DNA of 6,426 nucleotides, from the NCBI GenBank assembly GCA_019454665.1, contig JACFNW010000136.1, forward strand, positions 1 through 6,426. The letters run 5' to 3'. Both the position numbers and the translations under genes were made by a program. Of this stretch, positions 1-5,689 are shown piece by piece. The stretch is from Fimbriimonadaceae bacterium. GTDB taxonomy: Bacteria; Armatimonadota; Fimbriimonadia; Fimbriimonadales; Fimbriimonadaceae. How positions within the stretch are numbered: position 1 is the first letter of the stretch; each line of letters opens with the position of its first letter. Below the pieces are notes generated by a model. That model did no database searches, was not told the DNA's origin, and worked only from the letters and a program-made list of their open reading frames with translations.

Positions 1-126
1 CCGGTGATGGTCACGGGCGACGCGCCCGAGGTGGCGGCCGCCGTGGCCCAGGCCGAGGGGATCCACCCCGACGACGAGCGCGCCAGCCAAGGCGCCGACT
101 ACGAGAAGCCGCATCCAATCGCGCAT
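1..126 (-). CDS. Putative secreted or membrane protein, N-terminal part only
   Basis: An open frame begins at ATG 126-124 and continues through the left edge for 42 codons without a stop. The first 22 or so residues look like a signal peptide or membrane anchor: MRDWMR, then the hydrophobic stretch LLVVGALAGALVVGV. There is no Shine-Dalgarno sequence, but a TACAAT hexamer ends six bases before the ATG, the geometry of a leaderless transcript. It would lie 40 bp downstream of the E1 stop, on the same strand. Base composition supports a gene boundary here, because third positions of the opposite frame lose their G/C bias beyond about position 112. The weak point is that the residues after the hydrophobic stretch are rich in Gly, Arg and His, as in antisense shadows. 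The opposite strand also has an open frame (stop at 175-177) that could be the tail of another gene. No family is recognised. Confidence 0.4.
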   Translation of the reverse strand, partial: MRDWMRLLVVGALAGALVVGVDPLGLGHGGRHLGRVARDHHR

Positions 127-132
127 GCACCC

Positions 133-138
133 ATTGTA
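133..138 (-). promoter_or_regulatory. Possible -10 element for a leaderless transcript
   Basis: On the minus strand the hexamer TACAAT (one mismatch to TATAAT) is followed by six bases and then the ATG at 126-124. A start of transcription at or next to the ATG would give an mRNA without a leader, consistent with the missing ribosome binding site. No convincing -35 element lies 16-18 bp upstream. This is a single short match and could be chance. Confidence 0.33.
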
Positions 139-166
139 GCAAGTTCAACGGGCGCCGACCACCGAA

Positions 167-2128
167 TCACCGCATGACCGTCTCGATGGCTTCGAGCACG
201 CGTTCGAGATCGGGCAGGGCGGCGTACTCGTAAATCGGGTTGTAGCCGATCTGAACATCTTCGCGGGCCACGAGTTGGGGGGCCGAAAGGAACAGTTCGA
301 ACCGCTCGGGTCGCCCGGTCATCTCCGCCAGAATCGCCTGCCCAAAGCCGCATGTTCGCGTGTCCTCTTGCACCACGACGAGCCGCCCCGTCTTGGCGAC
401 CGACTCGGTGAGGGTCTCGTAGTCGCAGGGCACGATGGAACGAAGGTCCACGATCTCGAGCGACACGGTGTCGCCGAGGTGCTTCTGGGCCTCTTCGGCG
501 AGTTCCAGCGTGTTGCCCCACGCGACCAACGTGACATCGCCGCCCTCCTTGACGATGCGCGCCTTGCCCAGCGGGACCGGGTGGTACTTCGCGACGGGCA
601 CGGGCTTGCGGAAGATGTGCTTGGGAATGAGCACCATCGTCGGGTCGTCGCTCTTCGATGCCGTCCAGATGAGTCCGGCGGCATCCTCGGGCGTCGAAGG
701 GATGACGACGTTGATGCCGGTCACGTGCGCGAGCATGCCCTCGTTGCTCATGCTGTGCCACAGCGAACCGCCCGGCAGGTACGCGCCGTACGGAGCGTAG
801 AGCACCATAGGGCACTTCCAGTGGCCGAACGTTCGCCACCGAAGCGTCGAGATGTTGGTCACCAACTGGTTCCAGCCCGGCGAGATGAAATCTATGAACT
901 GGAGTTCGAACACCGGCTTCATGCCATAGATGGACATGCCGACGGCGACGCCCAGGATGGTGGCCTCGGCGAGCGGAGCGTTGAACACCTGGTGCGGGAA
1001 CGACTCGCTGAGTCCCTTGGTCAGTCCGAACACGCCGCCCTTGGGGTCCTCGATGTCCTCGCCAAAGAAGACGACGCGGTGGTCGTCTTCGAGCGCCTTT
1101 CGGAACGTCGCGTTGATGGATTGCACCATCGTCATGCGGTCGCCACCCTCGATGGGCGGCACCTCGGCTGCGACAGGTTCGCCGAAGTTGTGCAGATAGA
1201 CCTCCGAGGCGAGCGGGTCCTGCTCCTTCTCCGCTTGCAGGTAGTCGGCGTCCACCTGGGCCTTCACGTCCTCCTGCATCTGCTCGAACGCGGCCTCGGT
1301 GAGTTCCCCGCTGCCGATGAGTTCCTCGGCCAGCAAGCGGATCGGATCGCGCTTGAACATCTCTTCGATGTCCTCCAGCGAGCGGTAGACGCGGTGGTCG
1401 TCGGAACTGGTGTGGCTGCCCAAGCGGTCCAAATCGCACCAGAGCAGCGTCGGTCCCTCGCCGGCGCGAGCCTTGCGCACCGCATCACCCGCCGCTGCGT
1501 ACACGTTGTCCACGTGCCGCGCGTCCACATGGCGGAACTTGTCCTTGGCGATGATGTCCAGATGGAACGGGAGGAACTTCTCCGTGGGGGTCGAGATGCC
1601 GTACTTATTGTCCTCGACCACGAAGATCACGGGCAGGTTCTCTTGGAACGCGAACGCGACGGCCTCGAAGAACTCGCCCTGACGGGATGCCGCATCGCCG
1701 ATGCTGGCCACGGCCACGCTGTCGTCGCCGGCGAGCTTCATCGCCCAAGCCGTGCCCGTGGCCGGGAGAAGGCAGGCGCCCGTCGGGGTGGCGACGCTGA
1801 AGACGTTGCGCGCACGGTCGGAATAGTGGCCCGGCATTTGGCGTCCGCCCGAACCCGAAGACCGCTTGGCGAAGTAGGCGAGCGCCAGATCGTAGTTGGG
1901 GATGCCCCGCTGGAGCATCAGGGCTCGGTCGCGATAGTACGGGAACAGGTAGTCGCTCTCGCGCAGGTGGAGGGCGATGGCGCCGAGGGCCTCGTGGCCG
2001 TGGCCGCTGACCTGGAACCACCCCTTGCTCTGGCGGAGCAGAATGCCCTCGCGGCGGTCGCCCTCGCGGCTAAGGAGCATGAGGCGCAAGAAATCCGTTT
2101 TGTTGAAGGTGGAGGTTTGCTGGGTTAT
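167..2128 (-). CDS. 2-oxoacid dehydrogenase E1, fused alpha and beta subunits (branched-chain type likely)
   Basis: ThDP-dependent E1 component that decarboxylates a 2-oxoacid and passes the acyl group to the lipoyl E2 of a cytoplasmic dehydrogenase complex. The 653 residues hold both subunits in one chain. The alpha part (about 10-300) carries SGHGHEALG near 41-49, the ThDP/Mg motif starting at G144-D145 and closing at EDN 172-174, and a phosphorylation-loop-like SHTSSDD at 238-244 that resembles branched-chain E1 alpha. The beta part (about 333-653) carries FGEDIEDPKGG at 355-365, PLAEATI at 385-391 with the likely cofactor-activating Glu388, LWHSMSNEG at 456-464 and the C-terminal transketolase domain with DLRSIVP at 561-567. 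The linker (about 300-330) is short. The start was placed at ATA (2128-2126), which has AGGTG five bases upstream. An in-frame TTG at 2233 would add 35 Arg/Ser/Gly-rich residues and lies upstream of the likely promoter, and TTG 2089 and ATG 2080 lack a binding site and would cut into coding-like sequence. The substrate cannot be decided, because no E2 or E3 gene is present. Confidence 0.93.
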   Translation of the reverse strand: MTQQTSTFNKTDFLRLMLLSREGDRREGILLRQSKGWFQVSGHGHEALGAIALHLRESDYLFPYYRDRALMLQRGIPNYDLALAYFAKRSSGSGGRQMPGHYSDRARNVFSVATPTGACLLPATGTAWAMKLAGDDSVAVASIGDAASRQGEFFEAVAFAFQENLPVIFVVEDNKYGISTPTEKFLPFHLDIIAKDKFRHVDARHVDNVYAAAGDAVRKARAGEGPTLLWCDLDRLGSHTSSDDHRVYRSLEDIEEMFKRDPIRLLAEELIGSGELTEAAFEQMQEDVKAQVDADYLQAEKEQDPLASEVYLHNFGEPVAAEVPPIEGGDRMTMVQSINATFRKALEDDHRVVFFGEDIEDPKGGVFGLTKGLSESFPHQVFNAPLAEATILGVAVGMSIYGMKPVFELQFIDFISPGWNQLVTNISTLRWRTFGHWKCPMVLYAPYGAYLPGGSLWHSMSNEGMLAHVTGINVVIPSTPEDAAGLIWTASKSDDPTMVLIPKHIFRKPVPVAKYHPVPLGKARIVKEGGDVTLVAWGNTLELAEEAQKHLGDTVSLEIVDLRSIVPCDYETLTESVAKTGRLVVVQEDTRTCGFGQAILAEMTGRPERFELFLSAPQLVAREDVQIGYNPIYEYAALPDLERVLEAIETVMR

Positions 2129-2133
2129 GGGGG

Positions 2134-2138
2134 CACCT
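2134..2138 (-). promoter_or_regulatory. Ribosome binding site supporting the ATA start of E1
   Basis: The minus strand reads TTAGGTG, then CCCCC, then ATA. AGGTG matches the 3' part of the Shine-Dalgarno consensus and sits five bases before the ATA in the E1 frame. The GTG inside this motif is out of frame and meets TAA after two codons, so it is not the start as written. None of the other in-frame start candidates has a comparable site. Confidence 0.55.
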
Positions 2139-2161
2139 AACTTTCGACGCTGAAAATCGGG

Positions 2162-2178
2162 GCCGGAACGGCTCCGGC
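2162..2178 (-). repeat. Short inverted repeat in the E1 leader
   Basis: GCCGGA (2162-2167) and TCCGGC (2173-2178) form a perfect 6-bp stem with a 5-nt loop. If transcription starts near 2181, this hairpin lies at the extreme 5' end of the E1 mRNA, where it could stabilise the transcript. It is short and could arise by chance in GC-rich DNA. Confidence 0.3.
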
Positions 2179-2187
2179 AGCAGGTGG

Positions 2188-2193
2188 AGTATA
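2188..2193 (-). promoter_or_regulatory. Candidate -10 element of the E1 gene
   Basis: TATACT on the minus strand matches TATAAT at five of six positions. Transcription would start near 2181, giving a leader of about 50 nt before the ATA. No good -35 hexamer is found at 16-18 bp, so the assignment rests on the -10 alone. If correct, it excludes the upstream TTG at 2233 as the start codon. Confidence 0.38.
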
Positions 2194-2295
2194 CCGTTCG
2201 CGTCTCCGACGTCCGACCATGCGCGGGCCCCAATACCCTGACACGGACATGAAAGAAAAGGGGAAATTGGCACGCCGTTTCGGTCGCTCTTGGGT

Positions 2296-2301
2296 TATGC
2301 T
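2296..2301 (+). promoter_or_regulatory. Candidate -10 element of dnaA
   Basis: TATGCT lies in the most AT-rich spot of the dnaA upstream region and matches the sigma-70 -10 consensus at four of six positions. A TTGGCA at 2267-2272 resembles a -35 box but is 23 bp away, too far for a standard promoter. The predicted transcript start, near 2308, falls immediately before the inverted repeat at 2309-2355. Weak evidence. Confidence 0.25.
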
Positions 2302-2308
2302 ATCGGTG

Positions 2309-2355
2309 CGCCTCGTCCTCTCTCGGCCCGCTCCAGGGCTCTCCCCTACGAGGCG
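2309..2355 (+). repeat. Inverted repeat in the dnaA leader, possible mRNA hairpin
   Basis: CGCCTCGT (2309-2316) and ACGAGGCG (2348-2355) are perfect 8-base complements separated by 31 nt. Inside the loop, GCCC (2326-2329) can pair with GGGC (2336-2339), extendable by a G-T wobble, giving a two-tier stem. The structure ends just upstream of the AAGGG at 2363-2367, leaving the ribosome binding region single-stranded. No T-run follows directly, so it is not an intrinsic terminator. A role in dnaA mRNA stability or translation is inference. Confidence 0.4.
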
Positions 2356-2362
2356 ACGCAGC

Positions 2363-2367
2363 AAGGG
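2363..2367 (+). promoter_or_regulatory. Weak ribosome binding site of dnaA
   Basis: AAGGG ends 11 bases before ATG 2379. An in-frame TTG at 2370 would add three residues but would have only two bases of spacing, so the ATG is preferred. The long spacing suggests modest translation efficiency. Confidence 0.4.
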
Positions 2368-2378
2368 TTTTGTCACGG

Positions 2379-3749
2379 ATGGATCAGTACAGCTTAGAAG
2401 ATTCGCAGGATCGCATCAAGCTCCGAGCGGCCTTTGAGCGTGCGACGCGCAGGTTGGAGACCCGGGTGCCCGCCGCCCACATGACGCGCTTCATCCGTCC
2501 GTTGCGACCGCTCGGCCTTCAAGGCTCGGTGGCCCGTTTCGCCGCCCAGGGCAGGTTCGTCGCCGACTGGGTGAAGAGCCGGTATCTCGACGATTTGGGC
2601 CGACTGCTTTCCGACGAACTGGGCCGGAACGTCACCGTCGAGATCGAAGCCGAGCCCCGCGATCTGGCCTCCAATCGCAAGCCTGAAGACGCACCCGCGA
2701 TTGCCCACGCCGTCAGCGACGCGGACGACGGCACGCTGGTGCTGGACGACCGGTACACGTTCGACACGTTCGTCCAGGGGCAGAGCAACCGGCTCGCCTA
2801 TGCCGGTGCGGTCGCCGTCGCCAACGCGCCGGGCACCAAGTACAACCCGCTGTTCATCTACGGCGCCTCGGGCCTGGGCAAAACCCATCTGCTGCACTCG
2901 ATCGCGCGCCAAATCCGAGAGCAGAACCCCGACATGCCCATCCGCTACGCGAGCGCCCAGCAGTTCGTCGAGGGCTTCGTGGCCGCAGTGCAACGCGGCC
3001 GCACCGAGCAGTTCCGCCGCTCCCACCGCACGCTGGCCGTGTGGCTCTTGGACGACGTCCAGTTCATCGCGGGCAAGGACAAGACGCAGGAAGAGGTCTT
3101 CCACCTGTTCAACAGCTTCCAGCAAGCGGGCAAACAGATCGTCCTGGCCTCCGACCGTCCGCCACGCGACCTGTACCTGATGGACGAGCGGTTGAGGTCC
3201 CGGTTCGAAGCCGGACTGGTGGCCGACATCCAGCACCCCGACACCGAAACTCGTTGCGCCATCGTCCGCTCGAAGGCTCAACGCGACGGCATCGCCCTGC
3301 CGCAGGACGTCGCCATGTACTTGGCCGAGAACGTGCCCGGGAACATCCGAACGCTGGAAGGCGCCTTGACCAAACTCAGCGCCCAGGCCAGCCTCGATGG
3401 GGCCGCCATCGGCATGGACATCGTCCGCCAGATCGTCGCCCGCGACTTCAAGGACTTCGGCAAGCCGGGGCTCGAACAGATCGTCAAGGCCGTCAGCGAG
3501 CACTTCAAGATTTCGGTCAACGACATCCTCGGGCAGAGTCGAAAGGCCCCCATCGCCCACGCGCGGCACGTCTCAGTGTATGTGACTCGCGAGCTGACGG
3601 GCGACAGTTGGAAGCACATCGGACGCCAGTTCGGCAACCGAGACCACACGTCCGTCATGCACTCGTACCAGCGGATCACCGAGATGGTGCGGCAAGACCG
3701 CGAACTCAAGGTGTCCATCCAACGTATCATTGAACAGTTGCACCCGTAA
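2379..3749 (+). CDS. dnaA: Chromosomal replication initiator DnaA
   Basis: AAA+ ATPase that binds DnaA boxes at the origin and melts it for helicase loading. The 456 residues are of normal length. Domain I (about 10-85) aligns with other DnaA N-termini (FIRPL at 38-42, GRFVADWV at 58-65), but two Trp found in E. coli DnaA domain I are not visible. The domain II linker (about 92-122) is short. Domain III has Walker A GASGLGKT (162-169), Walker B LLDDVQF (223-229), sensor 1 around LASDRPP (256-262), RLRSRFEAGL (271-280) with the likely arginine finger Arg276, and sensor 2 NIRTLEGAL (322-330). Domain IV (about 363-456) has the helix-turn-helix with ARHVSVYVTREL (395-406) and the signature GNRDHTSVMHS (419-429). 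The common forms are GGxGLGKT and GxRDHTTVxHA, so residues 163, 423 and 429 are atypical. No dnaN follows, and no clear DnaA box was seen in either flank, so the origin is not evidently here. Confidence 0.98.
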   Translation: MDQYSLEDSQDRIKLRAAFERATRRLETRVPAAHMTRFIRPLRPLGLQGSVARFAAQGRFVADWVKSRYLDDLGRLLSDELGRNVTVEIEAEPRDLASNRKPEDAPAIAHAVSDADDGTLVLDDRYTFDTFVQGQSNRLAYAGAVAVANAPGTKYNPLFIYGASGLGKTHLLHSIARQIREQNPDMPIRYASAQQFVEGFVAAVQRGRTEQFRRSHRTLAVWLLDDVQFIAGKDKTQEEVFHLFNSFQQAGKQIVLASDRPPRDLYLMDERLRSRFEAGLVADIQHPDTETRCAIVRSKAQRDGIALPQDVAMYLAENVPGNIRTLEGALTKLSAQASLDGAAIGMDIVRQIVARDFKDFGKPGLEQIVKAVSEHFKISVNDILGQSRKAPIAHARHVSVYVTRELTGDSWKHIGRQFGNRDHTSVMHSYQRITEMVRQDRELKVSIQRIIEQLHP

Positions 3750-3772
3750 TCCTGAAGCAGGGTTCGGAATCC

Positions 3773-3780
3773 GGAGGAAG
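3773..3780 (+). promoter_or_regulatory. Strong ribosome binding site of the secreted-protein gene
   Basis: GGAGGAAG followed by CC and the ATG at 3783 gives near-perfect Shine-Dalgarno complementarity. It is far stronger than the site of dnaA, suggesting this downstream gene is translated efficiently. Confidence 0.75.
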
Positions 3781-3782
3781 CC

Positions 3783-4529
3783 ATGAAACCGATCGCTCTC
3801 TGCCTTGCGCTCGTCGGCGTCGCAGTCCAAGTCTCGGCGCAACACCGACCCATCAACGACAGTTCGAAAGGCGAAGGAACCTACTATCACGGCGGGTCCG
3901 GCACGAGGAACATTGATCGAGCCACGGTGCGGCTGCTGAACAACAACCAGTTCATCATCACCGTTTCGGGCCAACGCACCGGCACCTTCGCGGGGACCTA
4001 CGACATGTCGGGTTCGCGAGCCTTGCTCAACGTCAAGACCGTCAACGACAATCGGCATCGCGTGAGCGGTCGCGGGGTCATCAACCTGACCGGCGGGATG
4101 CAGGTCACGTCCCTGGAGATGGATGGCGAGATTGACCGCGACACCTTCCGAGTCCGATACGACGCCCACGTCAATTCCGGCGGACCCGGATGGGGAGGCG
4201 GCGGCTCGAACGACCGCGACTTCTCCGGAAGTCTGCGCCGACGCGGCACCTTCACCATTGACGGTCGGCGCTCGGACATCGCCTCGGTGGACGTGACCGT
4301 GCGCGACGGCAAACTCATGATCCGAGTGAAAGGCGAGAAGAGCGTGGACTTCGCGGGAACCGCCCGACGCCAGGGGCAAAACGACTACACCATCCGCATC
4401 GAGCGCGGGTTCAGCCGCACGGCGAGCGGGTCGGGTTCGATCTCGGTGCGCCCCGATGGTCGTCTGCGCTCGGTGGACTTCTCGGGGCGAGCCGACGGCA
4501 AGAGCTACCGCGTGCAGGTCTCGGACTGA
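3783..4529 (+). CDS. Secreted protein of unknown function with a duplicated beta-rich domain
   Basis: The 248-residue protein begins with a signal peptide: Lys2, a hydrophobic core at about 4-15 and a cleavage site after VSA (17-19), giving a mature N-terminus at Gln20. The rest has two homologous units, about 29-126 and 151-246, joined by a Gly/Ser-rich linker (127-148). Matching landmarks are GEGT/RRGT, FIITVSG/LMIRVKG, FAGT in both (69-72 and 190-193), SGRGVI/SGSGSI, and FRVRY/YRVQV near the end of each. Alternating polar and hydrophobic residues and many Gly, Asp and Thr suggest beta strands. No Cys lies in the mature part, and I see no catalytic motif, membrane segment or lipobox. It starts 33 bp after dnaA on the same strand and may share its transcript, although a functional link is not implied. 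I do not recognise the family. Envelope or extracellular location is inferred from the signal peptide alone. Confidence 0.88.
   Translation: MKPIALCLALVGVAVQVSAQHRPINDSSKGEGTYYHGGSGTRNIDRATVRLLNNNQFIITVSGQRTGTFAGTYDMSGSRALLNVKTVNDNRHRVSGRGVINLTGGMQVTSLEMDGEIDRDTFRVRYDAHVNSGGPGWGGGGSNDRDFSGSLRRRGTFTIDGRRSDIASVDVTVRDGKLMIRVKGEKSVDFAGTARRQGQNDYTIRIERGFSRTASGSGSISVRPDGRLRSVDFSGRADGKSYRVQVSD
3867..4160 (+). repeat. First copy of the internal protein repeat
   Basis: Encodes residues about 29-126 of the secreted protein. The copy is recognisable at protein level by the ordered landmarks GT, a hydrophobic V-x-G strand, FAGT, SGxGxI and the closing YRV-like strand. The two copies have diverged at nucleotide level, so the duplication is old. 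Confidence 0.65.
4233..4520 (+). repeat. Second copy of the internal protein repeat
   Basis: Encodes residues about 151-246. It follows the first copy in the same landmark order with only small gaps, and it ends two residues before the C-terminus, so the protein is essentially signal peptide plus two units. Confidence 0.65.
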
Positions 4530-4535
4530 TCGCTT

Positions 4536-4564
4536 GGGCCGTCTCTAGAACGCCGAGACGGCCC
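4536..4564. terminator. Hairpin between convergent genes, possible bidirectional terminator
   Basis: GGGCCGTCTC (4536-4545) and GAGACGGCCC (4555-4564) form a perfect 10-bp stem with a 9-nt loop. It begins six bases after the stop of the secreted-protein gene and contains the stop codon (4545-4547) and last codons of the convergent transporter gene. Neither side has a T-tract, so it is not a classical intrinsic terminator. It could pause polymerase, end transcripts with help from Rho, or protect both 3' ends. Confidence 0.6.
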
Positions 4565-5282
4565 GAACGAGCATGTAGAGCGCGAAGCCCCCGAGGAACA
4601 CCTCGACCACGGCGATGTACCGCGCGGCGTCGAGCCGGTCCACGATGCGCCGCCCCAGGTACGAGCCCAAGACCATCACGCCTCCGAGGGCCAATCCCAT
4701 CTCCCACACTGGGGACGCCAACGCACCGTTCGCCGCGAACACACCCGCCTTCGTCGCGTGCATCAGCGCCGAGTACAACCCGTCGGTTCCCAAGAACGCC
4801 GACCGGACCAGGCCGTAGCTCAACAGAAACGGGGTGGCCAAGGGTCCCGTCACGCCGCCCATCCCGCTGATCAGGCCACCCACGCCGGCGACCACAGGCA
4901 AGTCGCGCAGCCGGGTCTTGTACTGGGCGCGGGCCGACCATCGGCGGGCGGGAATCAACAGGAGCAAGGTAGCCGCGATGAAGACATCCAGCCACCGCGT
5001 GTCCAGGTTCACGAAGAGCGTCGCGCCGATCATGCTGGCCGGGATGCTCGCCCCGGCGAGTGCCCAGAACGCCTTCCAGTCAATGTCGCGCCACGAGAAC
5101 GCCGCGCGGCCGGCGTTGGTCATCGTCATCGCCAGAGCCATGACGGGCACCGCCACGCGCACGCCCAGCACGATCGTCATCACGGGCAGCATGATCGCGC
5201 CGGTTCCGAAGCCCAACACCCCGCCCAGCGTCGAAGCGGCGAGCGCAAGAAGCAGCACGCCGACAACGACTTCCGGAGTCAT
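4545..5282 (-). CDS. TauE/SafE (TSUP) family membrane transporter
   Basis: Integral inner-membrane protein of 245 residues, the usual length for this family, whose members are linked to export or uptake of sulfite, sulfoacetate and other small organosulfur or carboxylate anions. The substrate here is unknown. About seven to eight hydrophobic segments are visible, roughly at 4-18, 24-40, 42-56, 70-92, 97-111, 128-155, 165-185, 195-213 and 220-242, with some of these probably merging. The internal twofold repeat typical of the family is clear: GGVLGFGTGAIMLPV (20-34) in the first half and GGLISGMGGVTGPLATP (135-151) in the second, separated by a basic cytoplasmic loop (112-125). The start ATG 5282-5280 overlaps the stop of the preceding DUF1801 gene as ATGA, indicating translational coupling. 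The gene ends inside the hairpin at 4536-4564. Confidence 0.88.
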   Translation of the reverse strand: MTPEVVVGVLLLALAASTLGGVLGFGTGAIMLPVMTIVLGVRVAVPVMALAMTMTNAGRAAFSWRDIDWKAFWALAGASIPASMIGATLFVNLDTRWLDVFIAATLLLLIPARRWSARAQYKTRLRDLPVVAGVGGLISGMGGVTGPLATPFLLSYGLVRSAFLGTDGLYSALMHATKAGVFAANGALASPVWEMGLALGGVMVLGSYLGRRIVDRLDAARYIAVVEVFLGGFALYMLVRAVSAF

Positions 5283-5689
5283 CGCGCGGCCATCAGGTCA
5301 ACGGACCGCAACACCATCTGGCGCAGCACTTCGGGGTCGGCGTCGGCGAGCTTCTTGAGGTACAGGCACGACACCCCCGTGGAGTGCTTGCCCAACCGCT
5401 CCAAGAGGTCCGCGTGCTCGCTTAGGCTCGGGCAGAAGTAAAGCGTCAGGTTCTGTTTGCGGGGCGAGAAGCCGACGATGAACCACTCGCCCGTGCGGCC
5501 GGCACCCGTCTTGTACGGGTAGTTGCCGAAGCCCACGATGGCCGCCCCCCACATCTTGGGCTCGATGCCCGTGGCTTCGCGCATCATGGCAAGCACTTGG
5601 CGGCACTCCTCTCGCCGAACGTCGGATGCGATCGAGTCAAGGAACTCCTCGACGCTCGCGTCGTTCTCGACGGTCTTGTTCTCGCTCAT
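5279..5689 (-). CDS. DUF1801 family protein (YdhG-like)
   Basis: Small soluble protein of 136 residues that closely follows the DUF1801 pattern: ASVEEFLDSI (11-20), KMWGAAIVGFGNYPYK (45-60), GEWFIVGFSPRKQNLTLYF (67-85), LGKHSTGVSCLYLKKL (99-114) and a C-terminal helix. The family is widespread, with a small alpha/beta fold, and its biochemical role is not established. No signal peptide or membrane segment is present. The start at ATG 5689-5687 has GGAGG six bases upstream and matches the usual N-terminus of the family. Extending the frame to 5851 would add Arg-rich sequence antisense in character and would overlap the preceding gene deeply. Both ends overlap neighbours by four bases (ATGA), so this is the middle gene of a tightly coupled set. 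Confidence 0.93.
   Translation of the reverse strand: MSENKTVENDASVEEFLDSIASDVRREECRQVLAMMREATGIEPKMWGAAIVGFGNYPYKTGAGRTGEWFIVGFSPRKQNLTLYFCPSLSEHADLLERLGKHSTGVSCLYLKKLADADPEVLRQMVLRSVDLMAAR

Noticed and set aside
1..177. Plus-strand frame with a TGD motif (VMVTGDAPE) resembling part of a P-type ATPase
   Set aside because: Only 58 residues remain before the stop, too few for the rest of a P-type ATPase. The G/C third-position bias breaks down after about position 112, and the end would overlap the E1 stop. It stays a minor alternative to the minus-strand frame.
99..1439. Second long minus-strand frame overlapping the E1 beta region
   Set aside because: It is a frame-shifted reading of E1 with Arg/Gly/Pro-rich translation. 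It looks like a gene only because stop codons are scarce at this base composition.
275..2140. Very long plus-strand open frame opposite the E1 gene
   Set aside because: Its translation is rich in Arg, His, Val and Leu with no recognisable domain, and it runs codon-by-codon antisense to a clear E1. Long antisense frames are expected in GC-rich genes.
2070..2273. Short minus-strand frame over the E1/dnaA spacer
   Set aside because: Its end reads out of frame through the E1 N-terminus, and its beginning has no binding site or recognisable content.
2267..2283. TTGGCACG upstream of dnaA as a sigma-54 -24 element
   Set aside because: The -12 half fails: the bases ten positions after the GG are CG, not the required GC.
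2369..2377. TTTGTCACG just before dnaA as a DnaA box
   Set aside because: It matches TTATCCACA at only about five of nine positions and stands alone, so it gives no support for an origin or autoregulatory site.
2394..3569. Long minus-strand open frame opposite dnaA
   Set aside because: Antisense shadow of a well-conserved dnaA, with no ribosome binding site or domain of its own.
3573..4379. Minus-strand open frame opposite the secreted-protein gene
   Set aside because: The plus-strand gene has a strong binding site, a signal peptide and an internal repeat. The antisense frame has none of these and extends into dnaA.
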